In this document: positions 1 to 5,533 of the stretch, piece after piece | How the letters are laid out: the number at the start of each line of letters is the position of its first letter | Numbering within the stretch: position 1 is the stretch's first letter | DNA from: Coriobacteriaceae bacterium AM113-163 | GTDB lineage: Bacteria > Actinomycetota > Coriobacteriia > Coriobacteriales > Coriobacteriaceae | Reading direction: 5' to 3' | Length of the DNA: 5,554 nucleotides | Assembly (NCBI GenBank): GCA_027673765.1 | Contig: JAQDWB010000038.1 | Span: 1 to 5,554, forward strand | Translations under genes and position numbers: made by a program | Notes under the pieces: generated by a model | What the model saw: only the letters and a program-made list of their open reading frames with translations | Databases searched by the model: none | Told to the model about the DNA's origin: nothing

Positions 1-11
1 CTATTTGCTCA

Positions 12-58
12 ATGTGTTCGGCTGAGATCGGAAATCAACCGAAGAAGGTTGAACACAT
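12..58. repeat. Nested inverted repeat downstream of the membrane protein gene
   Basis: An 8-bp arm ATGTGTTC (12-19) is perfectly repeated in inverse orientation as GAACACAT (51-58). Inside it lies a second hairpin, TCAACC (35-40) and GGTTGA (47-52) with a 6-base loop, so the two structures share bases 51-52 and cannot form together. On the minus strand this begins about 30 bases after the stop of the 89-937 gene. The inner hairpin is followed there by ATTTCC, which is a poor U-tract. It could be a weak terminator or two alternative RNA folds; the stems are short, so the role is uncertain. Confidence 0.4.
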
Positions 59-88
59 ATTTAAGGCTCGGGTACGTGGTTGAGATTC

Positions 89-937
89 CTATTCCTCGTC
101 CGGAAGTAGAAACCTGGTATACATCTGAAAGACGGCAAGAAGAAATAGGTCTTCCATGGTCTCGATTCTCTCGCCATCGAAACCGCCGGGGCACCCGTAG
201 TCCTTATCGTTGGCCTCGTCACCAGAGCCGTAGGTCGCCGCGTAGAATGCAACGGTCGACGCGAATCGGCAGGCCTCTATCTCGGGGCTCGATTCGAATT
301 GATATTCATTTTTTAGATAGGAAATGGGGGCGAAGGAAGCGTCTCTCGATTCGAAGGCCTCGGAAAGGGCCTTACGGATAAGGTAATCGTACCCCGGGGT
401 ACAGCTATCAGGGGGCAGGAACGAAGAGTCCAAGCACTCAGGAAGAAGGTTAACCCGAGGTTCTGGCAGTCTCTCCCCCGCATACCTTTCGAGGCTGCGA
501 AGCACGTATTTCCCATCATCATAAAGAATAGATTCATCTTCTGGGAAGCGGTCACGGAGGACGGCTTCGACTGCGGCGATGCAACGGACTAACAGGTCAT
601 CCTCTCTCCTGACCCGCAAGTCAAGACTGCAGTATTTAAGAATCAGATTCTGCACCTCCGGCACTAGGCAGCAGAATTCCCAATACATCTTACGTGAATA
701 ATGGAAAAGATCATTGTGCATGGCGGCAACGGCGCAAAGCGGAATCAGGCCTCTGTCGGCGTAATGCTTCGAGATGAACTCAATCGCTCGTGCCTTATTC
801 CCTTCGGCGTGCCTACGCTCATCCCTCTCGTCCTGACGACGTTCGAATACTTCCATGCGCTTGCTCTGATATATTTGTATAAAGGCGATAACAATTGTCG
901 CAGCTAAAGAAAATACCGAGAATATAAATTCAGGCAT
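89..937 (-). CDS. Single-pass membrane protein of unknown function (282 aa)
   Basis: I do not recognise this protein with certainty. Residues about 3-22 (FIFSVFSLAATIVIAFIQIY) form one hydrophobic segment. A strongly charged stretch rich in Arg, Glu and Asp follows (about 24-45) and may be a short helical linker or coiled coil. The rest is a soluble, mostly helical-looking domain with several Cys and aromatic residues; positive charge after the membrane segment suggests it faces the cytoplasm. The ATG at 937 is chosen because GGAGAG (945-950) lies 7 bases upstream and a TATAAG -10-like box (960-965) lies just before that. The longer TTG-started reading from 991 would begin upstream of that box. 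The gene is divergent from the 1233-3125 pair. The layout (anchor, linker, unknown domain) also occurs in membrane effectors of defence systems, but nothing here proves that role. Confidence 0.8.
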   Translation of the reverse strand: MPEFIFSVFSLAATIVIAFIQIYQSKRMEVFERRQDERDERRHAEGNKARAIEFISKHYADRGLIPLCAVAAMHNDLFHYSRKMYWEFCCLVPEVQNLILKYCSLDLRVRREDDLLVRCIAAVEAVLRDRFPEDESILYDDGKYVLRSLERYAGERLPEPRVNLLPECLDSSFLPPDSCTPGYDYLIRKALSEAFESRDASFAPISYLKNEYQFESSPEIEACRFASTVAFYAATYGSGDEANDKDYGCPGGFDGERIETMEDLFLLAVFQMYTRFLLPDEE

Positions 938-959
938 CGTGCTTCTCTCCAATAGAATT

Positions 960-965
960 CTTATA
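960..965 (-). promoter_or_regulatory. Possible -10 box (TATAAG) for the membrane protein gene
   Basis: On the minus strand TATAAG matches the sigma-70 consensus at 5 of 6 positions. It is directly preceded by TG, though without the usual one-base gap of an extended -10. A start about 7 bases downstream would give a leader of roughly 16 bases that still contains the GGAGAG ribosome site. No good -35 is seen at 16-18 bases: the nearest candidate, TTGGAT, is 20 bases away. Confidence 0.35.
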
Positions 966-1107
966 CAAAATCTAGTAATCACGCGATCCAATTATTGAGC
1001 ATTTTTACGCATAGGGCGTTTGCTTTGATCGGAGCCATTTCATTATGAGCTTGTGCGAGTCTAACGGAATATTGGTGAGCCTTAGGGCTGGTTAAATCAA
1101 GCCATCT

Positions 1108-1119
1108 TTCGTCGACGAA
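1108..1119. promoter_or_regulatory. 12-bp perfect palindrome, possible operator
   Basis: TTCGTCGACGAA is its own reverse complement over all 12 bases and lies 113 bases before the start of the 1233 gene, in the divergent intergenic region. Dimeric repressors often bind such sites. A single copy of this length could also arise by chance, and no regulator gene is visible in the window. Confidence 0.25.
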
Positions 1120-1218
1120 TCGGCGTCATCTGACAATACATGAGGAGAACGTTGATAGATATACACCATCGTTTAAGCTCGCTGGATTAGTTCTTGATAA
1201 GATGCGAAGAATAGCAGC

Positions 1219-1224
1219 AAGGAG
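1219..1224 (+). promoter_or_regulatory. Ribosome binding site AAGGAG for the 222-aa protein
   Basis: AAGGAG matches the Shine-Dalgarno core and ends 8 bases before the ATG at 1233. It fixes this start and supports the frame as coding. Confidence 0.7.
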
Positions 1225-1232
1225 ATGATTGT

Positions 1233-1901
1233 ATGGTTCGGCGAATCTCTAAATCGGAAATTGGCGGCGCACTTGAGCAGTGGCATGTCGGGTCATTAAT
1301 CAAATTTGTTACGCAGAGAGTTTATGCGGAACAACTTATCCAGGGAATCCCCTACCTGCAGGCGATTGATGAATTTAGATCAAAGGAGGCGGGAGATGGA
1401 AGGTCTGATTCCTACGAGGGTCTCCTTACAAGTTTTATGTCTGTTGGTTCAAGTCGTGCAATTTACTGCATGACGGCACTTGAAGATTCGAATTGTCAAT
1501 TCTTCCTACAGAGTAAAGATGGGCGGCGCATTAAAGACGAATTTTCAAATAGAGGCGCTGCAGTTTTGATTAAGGATCCTGTCGAGTTTTTGCTTCGATT
1601 TCAGGAAGCGGAACCTGAAGGTATCAATTTTGGACTGGTTTCTTATGACGGAGACATATTTGAGCCCAAGGTGGCGTTATCCAACTTTAAGCAGGCAGCC
1701 AGTGCAAGTCCTTTCCATAAGAATCGTGCATATGAATATCAACATGAGTTTCGAATCGTCACTGGCCACGACTGCGATATCGACTTTAAACAGGAGGACT
1801 GGGATGGTGTAATGCACAACGTGTTCAACGGTTACATTCCCTATCAGAGTTTGAGACTTGGCTCCCTTGATGACATTGCCGAATTGCTCACCTTGCAGTG
1901 A
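1233..1901 (+). CDS. Hypothetical protein resembling DUF2971-like family (222 aa), first gene of a pair
   Basis: This is a soluble protein without signal peptide or membrane segment. The ATG is well supported by AAGGAG (1219-1224) 8 bases upstream. Residues 25-63 have the shape of an N-terminal region I associate with DUF2971-like proteins: a YAEQLI segment, then a 'GIPY' strand, an 'EFR' turn, and a polar DSYEG motif (59-63). Later come a short strand IYCMTA (77-82), a strand GLVSYDGDI (134-142), and FHKNRAYEYQHEFRI (161-175). The 'F-x-K ... E-x-R' pattern of that last segment (K163, E172, R174) recalls the conserved C-terminal motif of DUF2971-like proteins. Those families have no firmly assigned activity that I can rely on, so I give none. 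It lies 69 bases before the 1971 gene on the same strand and was probably acquired with it. Family assignment is moderate at best. Confidence 0.8.
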   Translation: MVRRISKSEIGGALEQWHVGSLIKFVTQRVYAEQLIQGIPYLQAIDEFRSKEAGDGRSDSYEGLLTSFMSVGSSRAIYCMTALEDSNCQFFLQSKDGRRIKDEFSNRGAAVLIKDPVEFLLRFQEAEPEGINFGLVSYDGDIFEPKVALSNFKQAASASPFHKNRAYEYQHEFRIVTGHDCDIDFKQEDWDGVMHNVFNGYIPYQSLRLGSLDDIAELLTLQ

Positions 1902-1958
1902 ACGACCATCGGCAACGTTAAAAGCACGCGAGTTGAATTATGTTTCACTTATAAGGGC

Positions 1959-1963
1959 GGAGG
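1959..1963 (+). promoter_or_regulatory. Ribosome binding site GGAGG for the 384-aa protein
   Basis: GGAGG within GGCGGAGG ends 7 bases before ATG 1971. It is a strong site for the second gene of the pair, so that gene can be translated independently of the first. Confidence 0.7.
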
Positions 1964-1970
1964 ATCCAGC

Positions 1971-3125
1971 ATGAGCAAGAACAAAAGCGACCAGAACGCG
2001 CACGAAGAGCAAGTGTTCAATGATGTTCTTAAGCTATCGATGACCTCGGGTGGTTACAAGAAGAAAGCTGCCTTGAAGGTGAGTGGATCTATTAACGCAG
2101 GCAGCGAGTGCCCTGATATTGTTATTACCCGCGAAAATGGCTCCATTGTTGGTCTGGAACATTTTAGAATCGACCATAACATCAAACATGGTCGAAACGC
2201 TCAATCAAAATCTGCTGAGCTCACATCTGCGTTGAAAGCTGAGCGCGAAAAGCTAATGCCAAGGCTTGAAGCCGACGATGTTTCGCTGGAGGAAATGGCG
2301 AACATCTTCGCAAACTATGTCTCATTGGCAAAATATCATCAAAGCTGTGCATGTTGCGATGATTTAACGCGCTCTCTAGATGCCCGATTGTTTGGTGGAA
2401 AAACAGGCCATGCAAGTAAATTACCTAAATACCGCAATCACCTTACTGAACTTAGCGGTGATGATGGACGCATTGAATTGGGCTATTTGATTGAAATTCA
2501 TTCAGATTTTCAGGGATTAATTATTCACGATGGAACAAGAGTGGCCCGCCTCGACAGTGGACAATGCCCACTTTATGCGGAAATTTACGATCTCCTTTTC
2601 AAGGCATCTTGCGAGGTCGATTGGATCCTAATAGGTTTTTACCCATGCCTGACTGACCAGATTGCGAATGCCGCCATCATAGATTGTCGTAACAATATGT
2701 TTAAGGAGAGCTGCCGCAGGCAGCGTCTTAAAAGAACGGAATATTTAGGTCTAGGTAAAACGGAACCCTTTCTCAAACAAAGCAGAGCCGGAGAAACAGA
2801 AATTGAGCTTTGCGCAGATAAGGTAAATATCACAATCGATAACCCCGCTGATGGGATTTCCCCTGAGCTCCTATTTGGCACTGCGATAAATGATGCTGCA
2901 AGAGCATTAAATCTTGATAGAAGCGGAGAAACGTATACAACAACTATTTCTGTTCAATTGATTTACGAACTCGTGCGGATGAGGAGTAAGAAGATACGAG
3001 GTATCGTAACAATCTATGACGTTATGCGGCTGCTTGCAGAGATTGAGCCAGCTATGTTAAAACAGGAGCTCGTCAGTTTTGGTGAACGGTATATCATTTC
3101 CGAAACACCAGACTTTTGCTTATAG
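1971..3125 (+). CDS. Hypothetical protein with PD-(D/E)XK-like N-terminal pattern (384 aa)
   Basis: Start at ATG 1971 is set by GGAGG (1959-1963) 7 bases upstream. No signal peptide or membrane segment is seen. The N-terminus reads like the core of a PD-(D/E)XK nuclease fold: an early acidic helix (E12/E13), a basic strand (KKKAALKVSGS, 30-40), a PD pair (P48-D49) opening the strand PDIVITR, and a following strand VGLEHF with E63. The expected Lys two residues after that Glu is Phe (F65), so the fold may be degenerate or take its Lys from elsewhere. A basic stretch (H73, R75, K80) follows. Residues 126-129 read CACC, a possible but incomplete metal site. The remaining 250 residues are mixed alpha/beta without a motif I know. 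It is the second gene after the 222-aa protein and is followed by a terminator-like hairpin. Reasonable roles are nucleic-acid binding or cleavage; this is inference from one motif region only. Confidence 0.8.
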   Translation: MSKNKSDQNAHEEQVFNDVLKLSMTSGGYKKKAALKVSGSINAGSECPDIVITRENGSIVGLEHFRIDHNIKHGRNAQSKSAELTSALKAEREKLMPRLEADDVSLEEMANIFANYVSLAKYHQSCACCDDLTRSLDARLFGGKTGHASKLPKYRNHLTELSGDDGRIELGYLIEIHSDFQGLIIHDGTRVARLDSGQCPLYAEIYDLLFKASCEVDWILIGFYPCLTDQIANAAIIDCRNNMFKESCRRQRLKRTEYLGLGKTEPFLKQSRAGETEIELCADKVNITIDNPADGISPELLFGTAINDAARALNLDRSGETYTTTISVQLIYELVRMRSKKIRGIVTIYDVMRLLAEIEPAMLKQELVSFGERYIISETPDFCL

Positions 3126-3464
3126 ACAATCCGGGATGTCACTAAGAAGCCAGCTCATACAGCTCACCAATGAGTCCGGCTTAATATTTGCCCGCTTTAG
3201 CACCGTCGAATATTTCGAGGCAACTCTGATGGTCTTTCGCTTGGGCACCAGGGTCGACAAAGATCCCGGTGCCCTTTCGTTGCCTTCAGTCCAACCTGCG
3301 ACATTATTGAATGCTTTTCTCATTCATGTGGACCTGGGTCGCATGTCACGATTCAGCCCATGATCACGTCCGTATGGCCTCTGCCTTCGATAATTGGGTG
3401 CCTATAGACAAACACGCAAATAGTTATCCTTGTGGATGTCTCATTCTTCCAAATGGCAGCTATC
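3126..3464. other. Convergent intergenic region
   Basis: This gap of about 340 bases lies between the plus-strand operon and the minus-strand surface protein gene. Apart from the hairpin at 3243-3280 I see nothing supported. Two overlapping open frames cross it (plus strand to 3363, minus strand 3120-3323), but they lack ribosome sites of good quality, share sequence with the hairpin and look random in composition. No clear terminator for the surface gene was found on the minus strand. Confidence 0.5.
3243..3280 (+). terminator. Terminator-like hairpin closing the two-gene operon
   Basis: GGGCACC (3243-3249) pairs perfectly with GGTGCCC (3268-3274). The stem continues inward through GGG (3251-3253) with CCC (3265-3267) and a further TC/GA step, with single-base bulges. 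It is followed by TTTCGTT. This is a GC-rich stem with a short, interrupted U-tract about 118 bases after the stop of the 384-aa gene, so it best fits a rightward intrinsic terminator. The reverse direction lacks a comparable T-run after the stem. Confidence 0.6.
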
Positions 3465-4571
3465 TCAACAACGACATGCGGCAGCTAGAGGCACTGTAGC
3501 AAGCAAGAAAAACGTAAAGGAGGCTGCGATCCAGTTGTTGTCGCCGGTCTTGGGGAGTGTCGCTGCGGTCGCGCTGGCGGCTTTAGGCTTGGATGACGTA
3601 GGCGCCGTGGTCTTGGTCACCGTCGTCTTGGTCGTTATGTTTGTCTTGAGCGTCGTAGCTGGAGGCTTCACCGCGGGATCCGTCGTTGGCTCCGCACCGG
3701 GCTGCCCTGCAGCAGGACCGGCACCACCATCAGGTTCGCCCGTCCCGCCACCAGATACCTCGCCCCTGTCGGTCTCCCCCGCCGGCGGCGTGGCCACATC
3801 GGGCTCAACCACCACATGCGGTGCCACCGCACCGGTAGCATCCACTACGCCACCAGCACCAAAGGAGCCACCAGCAGGCGCCACAAACCGCGCGGACACA
3901 AGCGACCCGCCCAGGCAAGCAACCCCGCCATCGGCACCTGTCGCATCCAGCCACGAGGCGTCGACGGAAAGCCGACAGCCGGCCGAACCATCGCCAAGGC
4001 CCGCGTCCTGCAGAAACACGCCGTAGGCGCGCACGCCCGCTTCGGTCCCTGCGCCGGCGGCAACGACGCGCCCGCCGCCGCGCACGGCCATGTCGCCAGC
4101 GATCACGCCGGCAACCGCCTCGTCGGAAATATCGGCCCCGTCTGCCCGGGCATTGACGGTGCAACTGTCCACCACGAGCGCCTGCGAAACGTGGATCCCG
4201 CACTGCGAGCCCGTCGCCGTCAGGGTCCCGGTGCCGCGAAGCGTCAGGTTGCCCCACACCTCCATGCCGCACAGCGTGATGTCCGCATCGGGCGCATGCG
4301 ACTCCGTCACGGAGTTTTGCCCGGCAAGCGTCAGCACCAGGTCGCCGTCGGCGCCGATGGCCTCGCCCGCGTAGCCGTTGAGCTCCAGGTGGTCGGCATC
4401 GGTCTAAGCCCAGCCGGGACCCGACACGCCCGGCTCGTAGTACGTCGCGCCCGCGATGATGAGGCTCTCCGCGCCCGCGGCATAAGAAGGCCCGCCCAGC
4501 AAGACGCATAGGCAGGCCATGGCAACAATCGCAATGTAATGACGGCTGGTGTAGGACTCGGCAGCAAACAT
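3465..4571 (-). pseudogene. LPXTG cell-wall surface protein gene interrupted by an amber codon
   Basis: Read through one stop, the frame encodes 368 positions. Residues 1-32 form a signal peptide: MFAAESYTSRHY, a hydrophobic core (IAIVAMACLCVLLGG) and an Ala-rich cleavage region. ATG 4571 is preferred over the GTG at 4610 because GGAG (4577-4580) lies 5 bases upstream. Codon 56 is TAG (4404-4406), and the same frame continues without a break: TDADHLELNGYAGEAIGADG leads into short glycine-rich strands (LTLAGQNSVT, LTLRGTGTLTATG and others). Such strands are typical of beta-helix, carbohydrate-binding-type surface domains. A Pro/Gly/Thr stalk of about 90 residues follows, then LPKTG (codons around 3543-3557), a hydrophobic span and a very short tail ending CRC. 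Sortase would anchor the intact protein to peptidoglycan. A TGG-to-TAG or CAG-to-TAG change explains the break; a sequencing error or suppression is possible. Only a secreted 55-residue stub would be made now. The gene is much more GC-rich than its neighbours. Confidence 0.8.
4404..4406 (-). other. In-frame amber (TAG) codon in the surface protein gene
   Basis: The plus-strand bases CTA read TAG on the minus strand. They separate a 55-codon segment carrying the signal peptide from a 312-codon segment carrying the repeat domain and LPKTG anchor. Both parts are in the same frame ((4571-4406)/3 = 55), so a single base substitution suffices and no indel is needed. The downstream part has no convincing ribosome site or signal peptide of its own. 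Confidence 0.85.
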
Positions 4572-4789
4572 ACCCGCTCCGATCTTCGCAGGAGCCAATA
4601 GAATGTGCACCAGAAAATGCCCTGGTAGCAGCAGTTATCAGTTTAGCGAGATCAAGGCACAAACAAAGAAAATGTCCCTGAACAGTGCCGGGAATTAGGC
4701 GTAAATCGTTTTGCCAGTCGGTGAAAGGAGGGGACGAGCCCGGCATGGGGTCGCAGGCTACCAAGGGCACAGCGCCAACCATCGACGCA

Positions 4790-5158
4790 TTAGCTCTGAC
4801 GCTCCTTAAAGATTCGCAAAGCTTTCTCTAGCTCGGGAATATCATCAACGATTACTTTCCAAGCAAGGGATCGATCAACCTCTCGATAACCGTGCGCTAC
4901 GAAATTGCGAAAACCCCTAATATCATTCCAGGGATACTCCGGAAAAGCTGATTGGACCTCATCAGAAAGATGGAGAGCATCCTCAGCGATTCTGTAAACA
5001 GGGCTCATGATTGCGTCGTAGGCAAGTTCGCCTTCCTCGCTCCTATCGCAAACAAAGGAACTCTCCGTAGAGCCAAAATGGTCGATACGTTTAGTCAGCG
5101 TCTCGCAATCAGACAGAATGACATCGATGAGCTCAGCGTCTCGCTTACGCCGCTTCAT
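4790..5158 (-). CDS. hepT: HepT-like toxin of a HepT/MntA toxin-antitoxin pair (122 aa)
   Basis: This is a small helical protein of the HepT (DUF86, HEPN superfamily) group. The diagnostic RX4HXY RNase motif is R84-N-F-V-A-H89-G-Y91, within the family-typical context W77..I80.GFRNFVAHGY followed by a late W and a DIPELEKAL helix. In studied systems HepT is a ribonuclease that attacks tRNA, and the motif Tyr is the residue modified by the MntA antitoxin. Here all three motif residues are present, so the toxin should be active. ATG 5158 is chosen because GAGG lies about 9-10 bases upstream; a TTG at 5182 or an ATG at 5173 would lengthen it slightly. It overlaps the 3' end of mntA by 14 bases, which implies coupled translation. 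The 122-residue length is normal for the family. Confidence 0.9.
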   Translation of the reverse strand: MKRRKRDAELIDVILSDCETLTKRIDHFGSTESSFVCDRSEEGELAYDAIMSPVYRIAEDALHLSDEVQSAFPEYPWNDIRGFRNFVAHGYREVDRSLAWKVIVDDIPELEKALRIFKERQS

Positions 5159-5444
5159 AAAGACGCACCTCATCCTGTTCAATGTTTTTGCGAAAAGCCG
5201 GACGCATGTGCTCGGGCGGATTAGTCACAATCTCAACCTCTCGCCCAAGTTCCTCTTCGAGTTCAAGGGACAGTTCGTATAGCGTGCCAAACGTCATGCT
5301 ATCTCCGCAAACAAGACGCAGGTCGATATCGCTATCTGGTGTCTGCTCGCCGCGGGCAAAAGAGCCGAACAGATAGGCTTCGCGGACGTCATAACGAGAC
5401 AGTACGCGAGAAACAGCAGCGGATATGTCGATAAGAGTAATCAT
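5145..5444 (-). CDS. mntA: MntA-like minimal nucleotidyltransferase antitoxin (99 aa)
   Basis: This is a minimal nucleotidyltransferase of the MNT/MntA group. The signature GSFARGEQTPDSDIDL (27-42) contains the G-S nucleotide-binding turn and the two metal-binding aspartates D39 and D41. The third acidic position is Glu (E71, VEIV) where VDLV is common. In the known type VII system MntA transfers AMP groups to the Tyr of the HepT motif and so blocks the RNase. The gene is immediately upstream of hepT with a 14-base overlap, the usual antitoxin-first order. The start at ATG 5444 has no clear Shine-Dalgarno sequence. A good promoter lies 6 bases upstream, and the ATG overlaps the stop of a small ORF as ATGA. 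Length and motifs are typical; substrate specificity cannot be told from sequence. Confidence 0.92.
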   Translation of the reverse strand: MITLIDISAAVSRVLSRYDVREAYLFGSFARGEQTPDSDIDLRLVCGDSMTFGTLYELSLELEEELGREVEIVTNPPEHMRPAFRKNIEQDEVRLYEAA

Positions 5445-5533
5445 GTCTTAATTTTACTTACCGATTGCACGGAAGGCAATTCTAACGCGTCTGGTCCACA
5501 GGCCGGCGTTAATACCTTGATTGGCAACTTCAT
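5441..5533 (-). CDS. Small ORF (30 aa) upstream of and overlapping mntA
   Basis: ATG 5533 is preceded at 7 bases by GGGAGG (5541-5546), one of the best ribosome sites in the window. The frame encodes 30 residues beginning MKLPIKVLTPACG and ends in TGA, which overlaps the mntA ATG as ATGA, the classic arrangement for coupled translation. The frame stays open to the window edge (further ATG codons at 5554 and 5548), so it may instead be the 3' end of a longer gene. The mntA promoter lies inside it. I recognise no family. A leader peptide coupling mntA translation, or simply the tail of an upstream gene, are both possible. Confidence 0.45.
   Translation of the reverse strand: MKLPIKVLTPACGPDALELPSVQSVSKIKT
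5451..5479 (-). promoter_or_regulatory. Sigma-70-like promoter of mntA-hepT, predicted leaderless
   Basis: On the minus strand a -35 box TTGCCT (5474-5479, 4 of 6 matches) and a -10 box TAAAAT (5451-5456, 5 of 6) are separated by exactly 17 bases. Only 6 bases (TAAGAC) lie between the -10 and the ATG at 5444, so transcription should start at or within a base of the A of the ATG. That fits the missing ribosome site of mntA and the leaderless mRNAs frequent in actinobacteria. Confidence 0.55.

Larger units (their letters stand above)
938..1232. other. Divergent intergenic region
   Basis: This 295-base gap separates the minus-strand membrane protein gene from the plus-strand two-gene operon, so it must hold promoters for both directions. 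Apart from the TATAAG box near the left gene and the 12-bp palindrome at 1108-1119, I find no convincing -35/-10 pair for the rightward operon. CTGACA (1130-1135) and TTGATA (1152-1157) resemble -35 elements but lack well-placed -10 partners. No RNA gene or supported small ORF is seen. Confidence 0.5.

Noticed and set aside
701..907. Plus-strand 68-aa frame
   Set aside because: It lies entirely antisense to the well supported membrane protein gene and has no ribosome site.
938..991. Longer TTG-started form of the membrane protein
   Set aside because: The ATG at 937 has a GGAGAG site at 7 bases, while the extension crosses the likely -10 box and adds a non-conserved-looking basic segment.
1933..1955. 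Internal promoter (TTGAAT / TATAAG) before the 384-aa gene
   Set aside because: The spacer is only 11 bases and the start would fall in the ribosome site, so it is unlikely to work.
3079..3363. Plus-strand 94-aa frame overlapping the end of the 384-aa gene
   Set aside because: It has no ribosome site, overlaps a better supported gene and contains the terminator-like hairpin.
3430..4026. Plus-strand 198-aa frame with very hydrophobic Val/Ala-rich stretch that looks like membrane segments
   Set aside because: It is antisense to the Thr/Pro stalk of the surface gene; Thr codons read as Val on the other strand. An AAAGGAGG at 3516-3523 lies inside it rather than before its start.
3816..4511. 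Plus-strand 231-aa frame
   Set aside because: It is antisense to the surface gene in high-GC DNA, with no ribosome site and a composition rich in Arg, His and Ala.
4724..4747. AAAGGAGG followed by a plus-strand ATG at 4745
   Set aside because: The spacing to the ATG is 13 bases, and the frame gives only 28 residues and runs antisense into hepT; most likely chance.
3805..4782. Minus-strand 325-aa Arg-rich frame
   Set aside because: It is an out-of-frame shadow of the GC-rich surface gene with biased Arg/Cys composition; the real frame has a signal peptide, beta-repeat pattern and LPKTG.
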